This document shows positions 21,401 to 28,485 of a DNA stretch of 64,000 nucleotides, one piece after another. Every line of letters starts with the position of its first letter. The first letter of the stretch is position 1. The notes below the pieces were generated by a model. That model was given only the letters and a program-made list of their open reading frames with translations. It did not search any database and was not told where the DNA came from. Source of the DNA: Malachius bipustulatus (Eukaryota; Arthropoda; Insecta; Coleoptera; Melyridae); the NCBI GenBank assembly GCA_910589415.1, contig OU342637.1, forward strand, positions 27,000,162 through 27,064,161, given 5' to 3'. The position numbers were made by a program, and so were the translations under genes.

Positions 21401-24198
21401 TAGCATTCTTGTAATTCTAATGAAAGAAAAACCTTGGAAGAATCGAACAATTTTTAAATATTTCCATCAGAATAAATTTAAATTATGCTTGGTTCTTTTC
21501 TTTATCGATTTTTTACTAAAAATGTGTAGATGCTACTTAGATTTTCTACGTCTTTCATAGAGTTCATAGCATTTGAATATTGAATCCAACAAAATTATCG
21601 ATAACCCCATCCCAGTTATTTAGTTATTTTCGAAATATTACAGGGCAGGAACTCTTTGTGAATATGGGCATTTGTATGTAAAGTTCAATTCCTTACTTTG
21701 TAGATTCTCTGCATACTGATGAATGATGAATAAAACGCAACTGTTTACCTACAAAAACTCTACTGTATAATGATGGATATTATCAATGTTTCACGTGTTT
21801 CGCAACTTTTAAAATTGCATCTTCAGACATATGTAAATTAATAAAATTATTGATATCATAACATAGCAAACTTAACATAGCAAACTATACGGTACCTATG
21901 TGATCATAAATCATAAATCTTGTTACTTGTTTTATGATCATTACCATAGTTGCTATGTTATCAAATCAAATAATTTTATTAATTTACATTTATGTCTGAA
22001 CATTCAATTTTAAAAAGTGCGAAACACGTGTAACATTGATAATATCCATCACTATACAGTAGAATTCTTTAAAACAGTAGTGTTTTATTCATCATCCATC
22101 AGTGTTCTATTTCTTTTCACGTTTTTGCTTCATTCTTCAATTTGTTTTTCAGTCAATGGTCGAAAGAACCTTGAGAAAAAATTACAAAGATCGGAGGGAT
22201 TTTTGCTTCTATTGTGAACAGGATATATCCCACTTTGCTAGACATATTGCTAAATGGCACTCAGAGGAAATTGATGTCGTTAAAGCATTACGTCATAAGG
22301 CTAATTCGAAAGAGAGACGAATAGCTTTGTCAAATTTACGAAAAAAAGGAAATTTCCTCAGAAATAGGGCAGACGCTACATTGAGACCTGTTAAGAGACT
22401 AAAACTCACTGAAAAGTGTTCCTATTCAGATGAGTATTTGCCGTGCAAGTATTGCTTGGGTTTCTATAAAAAAAAGTTTTTATTTAAGCATACAAAAATG
22501 TGTCCTTCTAATTATGACAAAGAAACTAAAAGAAGACAAACGTCCCAGAGCGATGGACAAACTACTTTGCTTTTACACTCTTTTATTAAACATGACGAGT
22601 TATTAAAATCAAAAATTTTCCCCAGAATGCGCGCAGACGACATAAATCTAACTGCTAAAAAAGATCCTCTAATTTGCCAGTATGCGTATTCCTATATAAA
22701 AGGCCGTCAAAGTAAAGGCAATATTGACTTGGTAAGGCAAAATATGAGAAGACTTGCCAAACTCTTACAGTTTGCAAGAATGAACAATTCTGACATTAAG
22801 CAGCTTATAGATGTTCTCCGTCCAAAGCATTTTCAATTAATAATTTCTGGGGTTAATGACATGGCCAAATATGATACAGAAACAGATAGTTATGGGTCAC
22901 CAACGTTGGCCATGAATTTTGGCACACTTATTAAAAAATGTTGCGACCTTGCATATATCAATCTTGTTCAGTTGGAAAACACAAGCGATCACCGAAAAGA
23001 ACTTAAAATATTAAAAACTCTTATAGAATCCCAATGGTGTAATGAAGTTTCTGCACAAGCATGTACCAATTTAAATCAAAACAAATGGAATAAGGAAGAA
23101 TTATTGCCGCTTACTAGCGACTTAAAGAAGCTTAATATTTTTTTGCAAACAGCTGCAGAAGAATCATTTAAAAATTTGGAATCAAATGAGCGTGATTTTA
23201 AGGCCTATAATTCTCTAAAAGATATATTGTATACGCAGGTTATTCTTCTTAACAGAAGGCGACCAGCAGAAGTCGCTCAACTAAAAGTCCAAACTTATAA
23301 ATCGATCAATTTAAAAGGGAACAACGATAACGAATTTGAAAAATGTTTAACCGAAGCTGAAAAAATTTTACTAAAAACCTACAGTCGTTTTGTTATAAGA
23401 GGTAAGCGTGGAAGAGGCGTACCCATATTGTTATCGCCAACAATGAAAAATCATTTTGATTATCTTCTACAATGTAGAGATAACTTCGATATCCAAAGTG
23501 ATTTTGTGTTCCATACAACAGGCAAAGGATTTCTAGATGGAACTAAAATTGTTCACAAATATGCCAAGAAGTGCAACCTGGAGAGACCTGCAAGTATAAC
23601 AGCAACAAAACTTCGAAAGCATTTGGCCACCATTACACAACTACTGCAATTTTCAAACAACGATATGGAACAATTAAGCAAATTTATGGGTCACACTCTA
23701 CAAACTCACTGCAATTATTATCGTTTGTCAGACAAAGTCTATCAGACAGCTAAAATTTCCAAGCTTTTACTTTTAATGATGGAAGGGGGGGCAGAAAAGT
23801 ACAAAGGTAAAACTCTAGATGAAATTGACATTAATTTATCTCCTCTAGCTGATGATGAGGGAGAAGATATAGAAAATATCTTGGATAATTATGATAATCA
23901 AAATGATGATTGTGAGATGCCATCTACTTCAGCTAACTTGGAAAATAATAAAGAACCACCGAAAAAAATGGTAAAACCAAAAACGAAAATCCACATTGAT
24001 AGGAGACAATCATGGACAAACCGACAAAAAACAATTATTGCAGAATATTTTTCTGACAACATTAAAAAAAGAAAGTCTCCCGTTGAACGGGAAGTTAAGA
24101 AACTCTGTGAGGAATATCCTGAGTTATTTAAAGATAGAAAATGGACAAGTATCAAAGCTGTAGTTTATAATATGTATACCGGAAAACTGAAATATTAA
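12428..24198 (+). CDS. Six-exon Crypton-type tyrosine recombinase gene
   Basis: The proposed exons are 12428-12488, 17291-17515, 19338-19592, 19728-20134, 20195-20527 and 22153-24198. All splice sites are GT-AG and every junction is phase-compatible (phase 1, 1, 1, 0, 0). The joined frame is 3327 nt, about 1108 residues. The N-terminal part is polar and partly built from duplicated exons. An acidic stretch ending DPDYVVEDN precedes the last exon. That exon encodes two zinc fingers, a tyrosine recombinase domain and a basic C-terminal SANT/Myb-like tail. Crypton-derived genes of this type occur as transposons and as domesticated genes in animals (family knowledge). The last exon has no internal stops over 681 codons, so the protein is probably still under constraint or recently active. 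Exon 1 is the least certain. Both flanks carry the same repeat motif. Confidence 0.75.
13051..13812. mobile_element. Foldback element, CAGGGTGATTC tips, TA duplication
   Basis: The 762-bp element begins CAGGGTGATTCAAAATTGAG and ends with its complement, flanked by TA. The arms are about 190 bp, with internal sequence around 13260-13600. It shares the CAGGGTG tip and TA target with the foldbacks at 10842, 27190 and 41397, but the arms differ. Confidence 0.7.
16136..16165. repeat. 30-nt hairpin, second copy of TAGTGTATTTTT
   Basis: The arms TAGTGTATTTTT and AAAAATACACTA are shared with the hairpin at 11727-11755. A repeated hairpin of this size could be the end structure of a larger element. 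Confidence 0.45.
16377..16560 (+). repeat. Diverged arm of the 27-kb foldback family
   Basis: Blocks such as ATATCAAAGTTATGTTTTTT, CTATGTTATT-like sequence and GAGTTATAAACAA occur in the same order as in 27200-27350. It is a single arm only. Confidence 0.45.
17291..17515 (+). CDS. Recombinase gene exon 2 (duplicated-exon copy A)
   Basis: The exon is bounded by acceptor CATTTCTAG and donor GAAAG/GTAAGT and is symmetric (phase 1-1), so exons of this class can be added or skipped without a frameshift. It encodes a polar, lysine/glutamate-rich segment with SEFSSSKLPP and HVADDTRLTK. The equivalent segments of the exon at 19338 are SEFSSSLFPS and HMADDLRLTK. Confidence 0.7.
17562..19215. mobile_element. 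Nested repeat with TGTCCGGAAAGT inverted tips
   Basis: TGTCCGGAAAGT at 17562-17573 is matched by its complement at 19204-19215. Inside lie two further inverted pairs: about 17610-17760 with 18055-18190 (around CCAATAAACATGGGGTCG) and about 18184-18270 with 19035-19125. A tRNA-like SINE head is also inside. The block lies in the intron between the duplicated exons, 46 bp after the exon-2 donor. There is no transposase, and no clear target duplication is visible. Confidence 0.55.
18829..18900 (+). repeat. tRNA-derived SINE head
   Basis: An A-box-like stretch (TGGTGAAGTGAATAGCGCG) is followed about 30 nt later by a B box (GGTTCGAAACTC). The sequence resembles a tRNA 5' half but is not cloverleaf-perfect, so this is a SINE head rather than a functional tRNA. 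Confidence 0.5.
19255..19830 (+). repeat. Tandem exon duplication (unit of about 390 bp)
   Basis: The intron tail and exon start before 19338 are repeated before 19728. Shared blocks include GTCGATTAGCTATAAAATAT, the acceptor ATAATTTTTAG and exon starts ATGAGAAAA-ACCTAG. The peptides retain KINLIEDW. The duplication includes intron sequence and is recent compared with copy A at 17291. Confidence 0.75.
19338..19592 (+). CDS. Recombinase gene exon 3 (duplicated-exon copy B)
   Basis: This symmetric phase 1-1 exon links both relatives. Its 5' half (DEKTPSYGSL, KINLIEDWIL) matches exon 4, and its 3' half (SEFSSSLFPS, HMADDLRLTK) matches exon 2. It therefore shows that exons 2-4 came from one ancestral exon. 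No domain is recognised. Confidence 0.75.
19728..20527 (+). CDS. Recombinase gene exons 4 and 5 (acidic linker)
   Basis: Exon 4 (19728-20134) starts like exon 3 and then becomes highly acidic (SEFIEDDDDSVRDPDYVVED) before a lysine patch. A tiny 60-bp intron (20135-20194) follows. Exon 5 (20195-20527) is glutamate-rich and probably coiled or disordered. Both junctions into and out of exon 5 are phase 0. The tiny intron is also open in frame, so the two exons can be read as one. Confidence 0.7.
20886..21669. mobile_element. Long relative of the GCCCGTATTCACAAA MITE
   Basis: It begins GCCCCGTATTCACAAACAAT and ends TTTGTGAATATGGGC. This is the same tip as the 147-bp MITE at 9388-9534, but the AT-rich middle is unrelated. 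No open reading frame of note is present. Confidence 0.6.
21715..22104. repeat. 390-bp hairpin with degraded hammerhead-like core
   Basis: Two imperfect arms (about 21715-21870 and 21950-22104) fold around a small internal palindrome. On the minus strand, 21826-21798 reads CTGAAGA, a GCAA/TTGC stem and then GAAA, the order of a hammerhead ribozyme core. In the + arm the core is CTGAACA and therefore broken. I infer a Penelope-like (pLTR) origin. Confidence 0.5.
22153..24198 (+). CDS. Recombinase gene last exon: zinc fingers, tyrosine recombinase, SANT-like tail
   Basis: The exon has 681 codons without interruption. Residues are counted from its first codon. Finger 1 uses C18, C21, H31 and H36 (FCFYCEQD...HIAKWH). 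Finger 2 is C98, C101, H113, C117 (LPCKYCLGF). The recombinase domain has Arg-I at 370 (NRRRPAEVAQL). A lysine-rich turn follows (RGKRGRGVP). Box II is ATKLRKHLAT, with R488 but T485 where His is usual. Next come H514 (FMGHT) and the candidate nucleophile Y523 (CNYYRL). The tail (RRQSWTNRQKTII onward) resembles the SANT/Myb-like end seen in animal Crypton-type proteins. Nearly all catalytic positions are kept, so strand cleavage is conceivable. The box II change is the one departure. It could equally be a domesticated DNA-binding protein. Confidence 0.85.
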   Translation, partial: SMVERTLRKNYKDRRDFCFYCEQDISHFARHIAKWHSEEIDVVKALRHKANSKERRIALSNLRKKGNFLRNRADATLRPVKRLKLTEKCSYSDEYLPCKYCLGFYKKKFLFKHTKMCPSNYDKETKRRQTSQSDGQTTLLLHSFIKHDELLKSKIFPRMRADDINLTAKKDPLICQYAYSYIKGRQSKGNIDLVRQNMRRLAKLLQFARMNNSDIKQLIDVLRPKHFQLIISGVNDMAKYDTETDSYGSPTLAMNFGTLIKKCCDLAYINLVQLENTSDHRKELKILKTLIESQWCNEVSAQACTNLNQNKWNKEELLPLTSDLKKLNIFLQTAAEESFKNLESNERDFKAYNSLKDILYTQVILLNRRRPAEVAQLKVQTYKSINLKGNNDNEFEKCLTEAEKILLKTYSRFVIRGKRGRGVPILLSPTMKNHFDYLLQCRDNFDIQSDFVFHTTGKGFLDGTKIVHKYAKKCNLERPASITATKLRKHLATITQLLQFSNNDMEQLSKFMGHTLQTHCNYYRLSDKVYQTAKISKLLLLMMEGGAEKYKGKTLDEIDINLSPLADDEGEDIENILDNYDNQNDDCEMPSTSANLENNKEPPKKMVKPKTKIHIDRRQSWTNRQKTIIAEYFSDNIKKRKSPVEREVKKLCEEYPELFKDRKWTSIKAVVYNMYTGKLKY

Positions 24199-24236
24199 AT
24201 ACCTACATGTATTTTTTTTTTGTTGAGAATGTTTAA

Positions 24237-24780
24237 TTTTTATTTTTTTGCTATTTTAGGCTGAATTTTTAAAATTACTTTTAATAACAAAAGTATTTTT
24301 ATTACTTATATTTAAAAAAATGTACCTACATATAATATGTTTAATAAGTTCATGTTCTTTATATTTAGAAGAAACTTTATTTTTTATTGTTACCTTGTTT
24401 TATAGATACAGTTCTTAAACTGTTGTTTTTGACGCTGTGATGACGTGATAAGTTGTTTTTATTAAGTTAAGAAATGTAAGTTTATTTTATTTTTGAATTA
24501 AGTATTAATACAGTTAATAAAATTTAAAAAGCAGCGGAAAACCTAAATACTAAATATCTAAGTTTTTTCAAGTATTTTTTTTTTTTTTTTTGTTTACCGC
24601 TTTAATTTTAACTGATTTTACAAAAATTACTTTTAATAACAAAAATATTTTTTATAACCTATATTTTGAGAAATGTATGTTTGTTTTTGACTGTGTTGTG
24701 ATGACAAAAGTTATTTTTATTACGCTAAGAAATGTAACTTTAATTTTGTTGTTATTATTAAAATTAAATAAAGTTTTTAA
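24237..24780 (+). repeat. Diverged duplication of the 3' region
   Basis: Sequence after the stop codon (about 24260-24490) recurs at about 24605-24750. Shared blocks include AATTACTTTTAATAACAAAA, TTTTTGAC-GTGATGA and TTAxGAAATGTAA. It is non-coding and probably an old tandem duplication of the 3' UTR. Confidence 0.55.
24516..24521 (+). terminator. Polyadenylation signal of the recombinase gene
   Basis: The first clear AATAAA after the stop codon lies about 320 nt downstream. Other AATAAA sites follow in the duplicated copy. Confidence 0.4.
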
Positions 24781-25132
24781 AATATACATGGTGAGTCCGT
24801 TTTTTGAAGCAGGATTATGCCAGTTGATAGAAGATTTTTATGTACATGCATATGTCAGGAATTGCTTAGAAAAAAGATACAGGGTGTTAAATAATTTAAT
24901 TTTATTTTCGACGCATACTTGAGCATTTTTCAATATTTTAATTGTAAATCAAGGGGTTATTCATTATAATTTAGAGCACACGAAACGAAATTAAACATGT
25001 TATACATTTTTCTGAAACTGCCATAGCAGTGCAAAAGTTCGATATCATAAATAAGATTCTATATGGATGCATTAACATACCAAAATTTTCCTGTACACTC
25101 CCAACTTACTTTAAAACTGGCAACATCACTTA

Positions 25133-25395
25133 GGTTCAGGTTTGTACATATACATGTGTATTTGGGTTCAGGATTGATTGAAAAACCAAGGGGTTCGGGT
25201 TCGTGTCAATAATATGTAAAATCTCCATTTATATATTTTAAAAGATATTCAGTATTTCTTTTGTATATAAGGATTTTTGGAATCACCACTAAAAATACTG
25301 CGTAAGAACATGACTTAGGCAGCTCTATATACTCTAGAAGTGGGTGGTTCAGGATTGTATAGTTTTTTAGATGGTTCAGCTTTGATATAAAGATG

Positions 25396-25430
<35 letters not shown>
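25133..25430. repeat. Right flank: GGTTCAGGATTG cluster plus (AT)16
   Basis: Motif copies lie at 25133 (GGTTCAGGTTTG), 25165, 25192 (GGTTCGGGTTCG), 25346 and 25373 (GGTTCAGCTTTG). An (AT)16 tract follows at 25399-25430. The copy at 25346 is followed by TAT, so its complement ATACAATCCTGAACC mirrors ATACAATCCTGAGCC at 11899. The order from the edge inward, (AT)n then motif, is the same at both ends. Confidence 0.55.
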
Positions 25431-25438
<8 letters not shown>

Positions 25439-25508
25439 TTAGTTGGGATACAATAAGGGTTTTCGGTCACGTTCAAGGTCTGGGCTAATTAAAACAGTAT
25501 GATCATGT

Positions 25509-25558
25509 GTACTGACTTATATTTCGGAGATTTTTTGTCTCCTTCTTCAGAGTCGTAC
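25509..25558 (-). ncRNA. Hammerhead ribozyme-like motif (left arm)
   Basis: This is the mirror copy of the motif at 25797-25846, carried by the left palindrome arm on the minus strand with the same core and stems. Confidence 0.5.
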
Positions 25559-25796
25559 TAATCTAAATTAAGGCTGCATAACAGAAAATCGCAGGCATTT
25601 CGAAACATTAGCACGTGTTTTCGTTTGGGGCTGACATGGTCAAATTTCTTCACATTTTAATGCATCAGTAATTAAAACTTCAATTACTGATGCATTAAAA
25701 TGTGAAGAAATTTGACCATGTCAGCCCCAAACGAAAACACGTGCTAATGTTTCGAAATGCCTGCGATTTTCTGTTATGCAGCCTTAATTTAGATTA

Positions 25797-25846
25797 GTAC
25801 GACTCTGAAGAAGGAGACAAAAAATCTCCGAAATATAAGTCAGTAC
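25797..25846 (+). ncRNA. Hammerhead ribozyme-like motif (right arm)
   Basis: CTGAAGA at 25805-25811 fits CUGANGA. Stem II is GGAGA/TCTCC (25813-25817 with 25825-25829), followed by GAAA at 25830-25833. Stem I is GTACGACT (25797-25804) pairing with AGTC-A-GTAC (25838-25846), with one bulged A. Only TATA lies between GAAA and stem I, so stem III is minimal, as in the type I hammerheads of Penelope-like elements (family knowledge). The expected cleavage is after A25837. Confidence 0.55.
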
Positions 25847-25964
25847 ACATGATCATACTGTTTTAATTAGCCCAGACCTTGAACGTGACCGAAAACCCTT
25901 ATTGTATCCCAACTAATAACTATTTCGGTAGTTATTAAGGAGAAATTGTGAAATTTATATATTT

Positions 25965-26465
25965 ATATATTTCTCCAAAATCGCGAAATTTCGATTTTAA
26001 AAACGCTCCTGTGGCTTTATCTTTTAAGATTAGTGAACGAAATTTTGGGTCCTTGTAAAATTTGGGAATGACGTTGGATTTTCGTTGAAAAACTTTCCAA
26101 AAGTCCCATCACTTCTACAGGGTGTCCCTTCAAAATTCCAGGTATCCGGTTTTTGTCATCTCATTTCAGGTCGCAGTTTTGAATCTAGGAGGCTGAAATT
26201 TTTGTGGGAGTAAGATATCTATAAAAACTGGTCTGGTATTGTACTTGAGCAAAATCGGTCGAGCCGTTTCAAAATGGCGGTCATTTTAATTTTTGAAAAA
26301 TTTGCTAATATTTGAACCCCTGTATGAGCAAGATGGGAAAAAAACTTTGAAATCAAATTAACAGGATTTGAAGAAAATTATTGGAAATTTGAGTTAATGT
26401 AATAAAATTAGCATATTTTCCATTAATAAGCCAGTGTCGTGGGTAGGAAAAAGGGTGAAAATGTG
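25965..26465 (+). repeat. Interspersed repeat of about 500 bp, copy 1
   Basis: It matches 55682-56160 in the opposite orientation. Shared blocks include AACGCTCCTGT, AAAGATAAAGCTACAGG-like and GACCTGAAATGAG-like sequence, and a CCCACG-CAC block near the inner end. It is moderately diverged, non-coding and of unknown family. Confidence 0.65.
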
Positions 26466-26880
26466 TCAATTCTATAACCGTTTATGAGTCCATTTTTGAA
26501 GAAGTTGAACCGAAATTTTCCATTTTTTTTTGCTTTAACATATAATTTGATGTCTTAGCTTCAATTCTCCTCGATTAATGTAGCACTTTAAACGAAAAAC
26601 AAAAAAGTTTTTCGCTTGTGCAAAATTAGCTTGCACTTATTAAATCGATGAAATGGTTCGCAATTTCTTTTTTATTTTTTTTCACATTCAATTATGAATG
26701 GTTCTGAAAATTAGAAGAGCAATCGCAACGACAATTAAATCACCTACATGCGGGTGAAAAAAGTATTCAAATTGGTCTTTTAATAACTAAGATATGACTA
26801 GTTTAAAAAATAAAATGTGTAGGATGAAGTATTGGACGTACTACATATACCTACTCGATCATCGCTACATATTTGAAAGG

Positions 26881-26961
26881 CACCTTTAGCTCAGTTAGTT
26901 AGGCAAGCGAACCCTTGCCTAAATAGTAAACTGTTGATGCGGGTTCGAAACCACGAGAGGG
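26881..26961 (+). repeat. tRNA-like sequence / SINE head
   Basis: It has A-box-like TTTAGCTCAGTTAGTTAGGC and B box GGTTCGAAACC at tRNA spacing. Rough end pairing exists (ACCTTT with AGAGGG). The D and anticodon arms do not form a proper cloverleaf, so it is probably a SINE or tRNA pseudogene. Confidence 0.4.
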
Positions 26962-27130
26962 CTATTCTTTTTTTTTGGTAGGTAGGTGGTTTTCCGCTTT
27001 CCCCCCCCCCCCCAAAAAAAAATCGGATTATTTTTTCATTATATTCATTATAAAAAAAAAATAGGAAGAAAATATTTATTATTGAATCGCATAAAAATAC
27101 ACTATTTCTGCGATTGATGCGCAAGAAGGT

Positions 27131-27887
27131 TTTTTTGGAGTGCATAGAGACCCGGCAGAGGTACGTTTTAAAATTATATTCATAATGTACAGGATGTTCC
27201 AAAAGCATGAAACATATCAAAGTTATGTTTTTTTAAATGGAATGCTCCTATGTTATTGCATTTTTAGATTGTCTGGGGAGAAAAAAGAAGATTGGTTTTT
27301 ACAGTTGGTGTTTAAATTCAGAAGTTTGTGAGTTATAAACAAGTGAAAATCGTCATTTTTCAAGTTCAAGGCCCTGTACAAGGAAAACGGCTTGAGATAG
27401 AGAAAAACGGTTTACATGTCCCTATTTTAACTTTTCATGTAGGTACTATCCAATGATGTAGATGAAATGTTTATACAGGGTGATAAAACATTTGAAAAAT
27501 TCTGAGATTTCTCCACGCGTCGACAAATAAAAAAATCAAAGAAAGTACAAATGTTTCTATACCATAGGATGGTACATGAAAAGTTAAAATAGGGACATGT
27601 AAGCCGTTTTTCTCTATCTTAAGCCGTTTTCCTTGTACAGGGCCTTGAACTTGAAAAATGACGATTTTCACTTGTTTATAACTCAAAAACTTCTGAATTT
27701 AAACACCAACTGTAAAAACCAATCTTATTTTTCTTCTCAGACAATCTAAAAATGCAATAACATAGGAGCATTCCATTTAAAAAAACATAACTTTGATATG
27801 TTTCATGCTTTTGGGACACCCTGTACATTATGAATATAATTTTAAAACGTACCTCTGCCGGGTCTCTATCCACTCCAAAAATAAAAA
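27131..27887. mobile_element. Foldback element with embedded CAGG-TG/TA tips
   Basis: The outer arms begin TTTTTTGGAGTG and continue through ATAGAGACCCGGCAGAGG. At 27190 and 27823 they include the CAGGATG/CACCCTG tips flanked by TA. Arms of about 320 bp face each other around 27461-27560. It looks like a CAGGGTG-type foldback inside a second inverted repeat, or one element with longer TIRs. Confidence 0.65.
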
Positions 27888-27889
27888 GT

Positions 27890-28485
27890 TCCTAAAATCC
27901 AGAGACACGGCCATAATCTTCCGTGACGTATACCGTGAATAACCCTGTATAGGGGTGAAGAACAGACCTAAAGTAACACTAGGATGGTATTCATTAGCTT
28001 TGCAAATAAAAGGGAAGGCCACAAAACGACTTTAAAAATTGATTTTGGGAGTGCAACGAAAGTACGGTCCTGACACAAGCGCCGAGAAATACCACTAGTC
28101 TCGGATCTAACTACACTAACTACGCGGATGAAACCACTTATGACAATGGGAACCACTTCCAAACGTATACAGACGCGGACTTCCCAATATAACCGCTTTC
28201 TCATATCGTGAACAGAACACAGAATTTGATGTTACGATTTTTGGAATATAAATGCAAAATAAATGCAAATTTGAAAATAAAAATTGTGCTACTGTTATTC
28301 TCGAAGATTTTCCTTGCCCTGAAAGTGAAGAAAAAAATAGAAATTCCACCGTAGTATCAAAGAGGCCTTAGTTGTGACCTTAATATTAGTTTGCAATGGC
28401 TGTTTTTGGCGTCTTATCCACCCAGCACCCCTAATTTGCTCCTCGGTCCCGAAAAAATTGATGAAACTTAGGAGCCGCGGATGTA
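27890..28485 (-). mobile_element. CATCCGCGGCTCCTA MITE, minus-oriented copy
   Basis: It shares ordered blocks with the copies at 41858-42419 and 45323-45820, including the GCACCCC and AAATTGATGAAAC sequences, and ends GGAGCCGCGGATGTA. Its left tip is replaced by the CAGGGTTATTCACGG join also seen at 11657. Confidence 0.7.

Larger units (their letters stand above)
20528..22152 (+). other. Last intron of the recombinase gene
   Basis: The intron contains the 784-bp GCCCGTATTCACAAA-family element (20886-21669) and a 390-bp hairpin (21715-22104). The latter ends only 48 bp before the acceptor TTGTTTTTCAG of the last exon. Confidence 0.6.
25439..25916. repeat. Near-perfect palindrome, 235-bp arms
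   Basis: Arms 25439-25673 and 25682-25916 look identical when complemented, with an 8-nt spacer. No mismatch was seen by eye. The arms carry a hammerhead-like core and resemble a Penelope-like pLTR in inverted duplicate. Such symmetry implies recent formation, gene conversion, or a snap-back assembly artefact. Confidence 0.85.

Noticed and set aside
26881..26961. Functional tRNA gene
   Set aside because: A and B boxes are present, but the D and anticodon arms do not form a cloverleaf. A SINE or pseudogene fits better. The same applies at 18829, 37638 and 50141.
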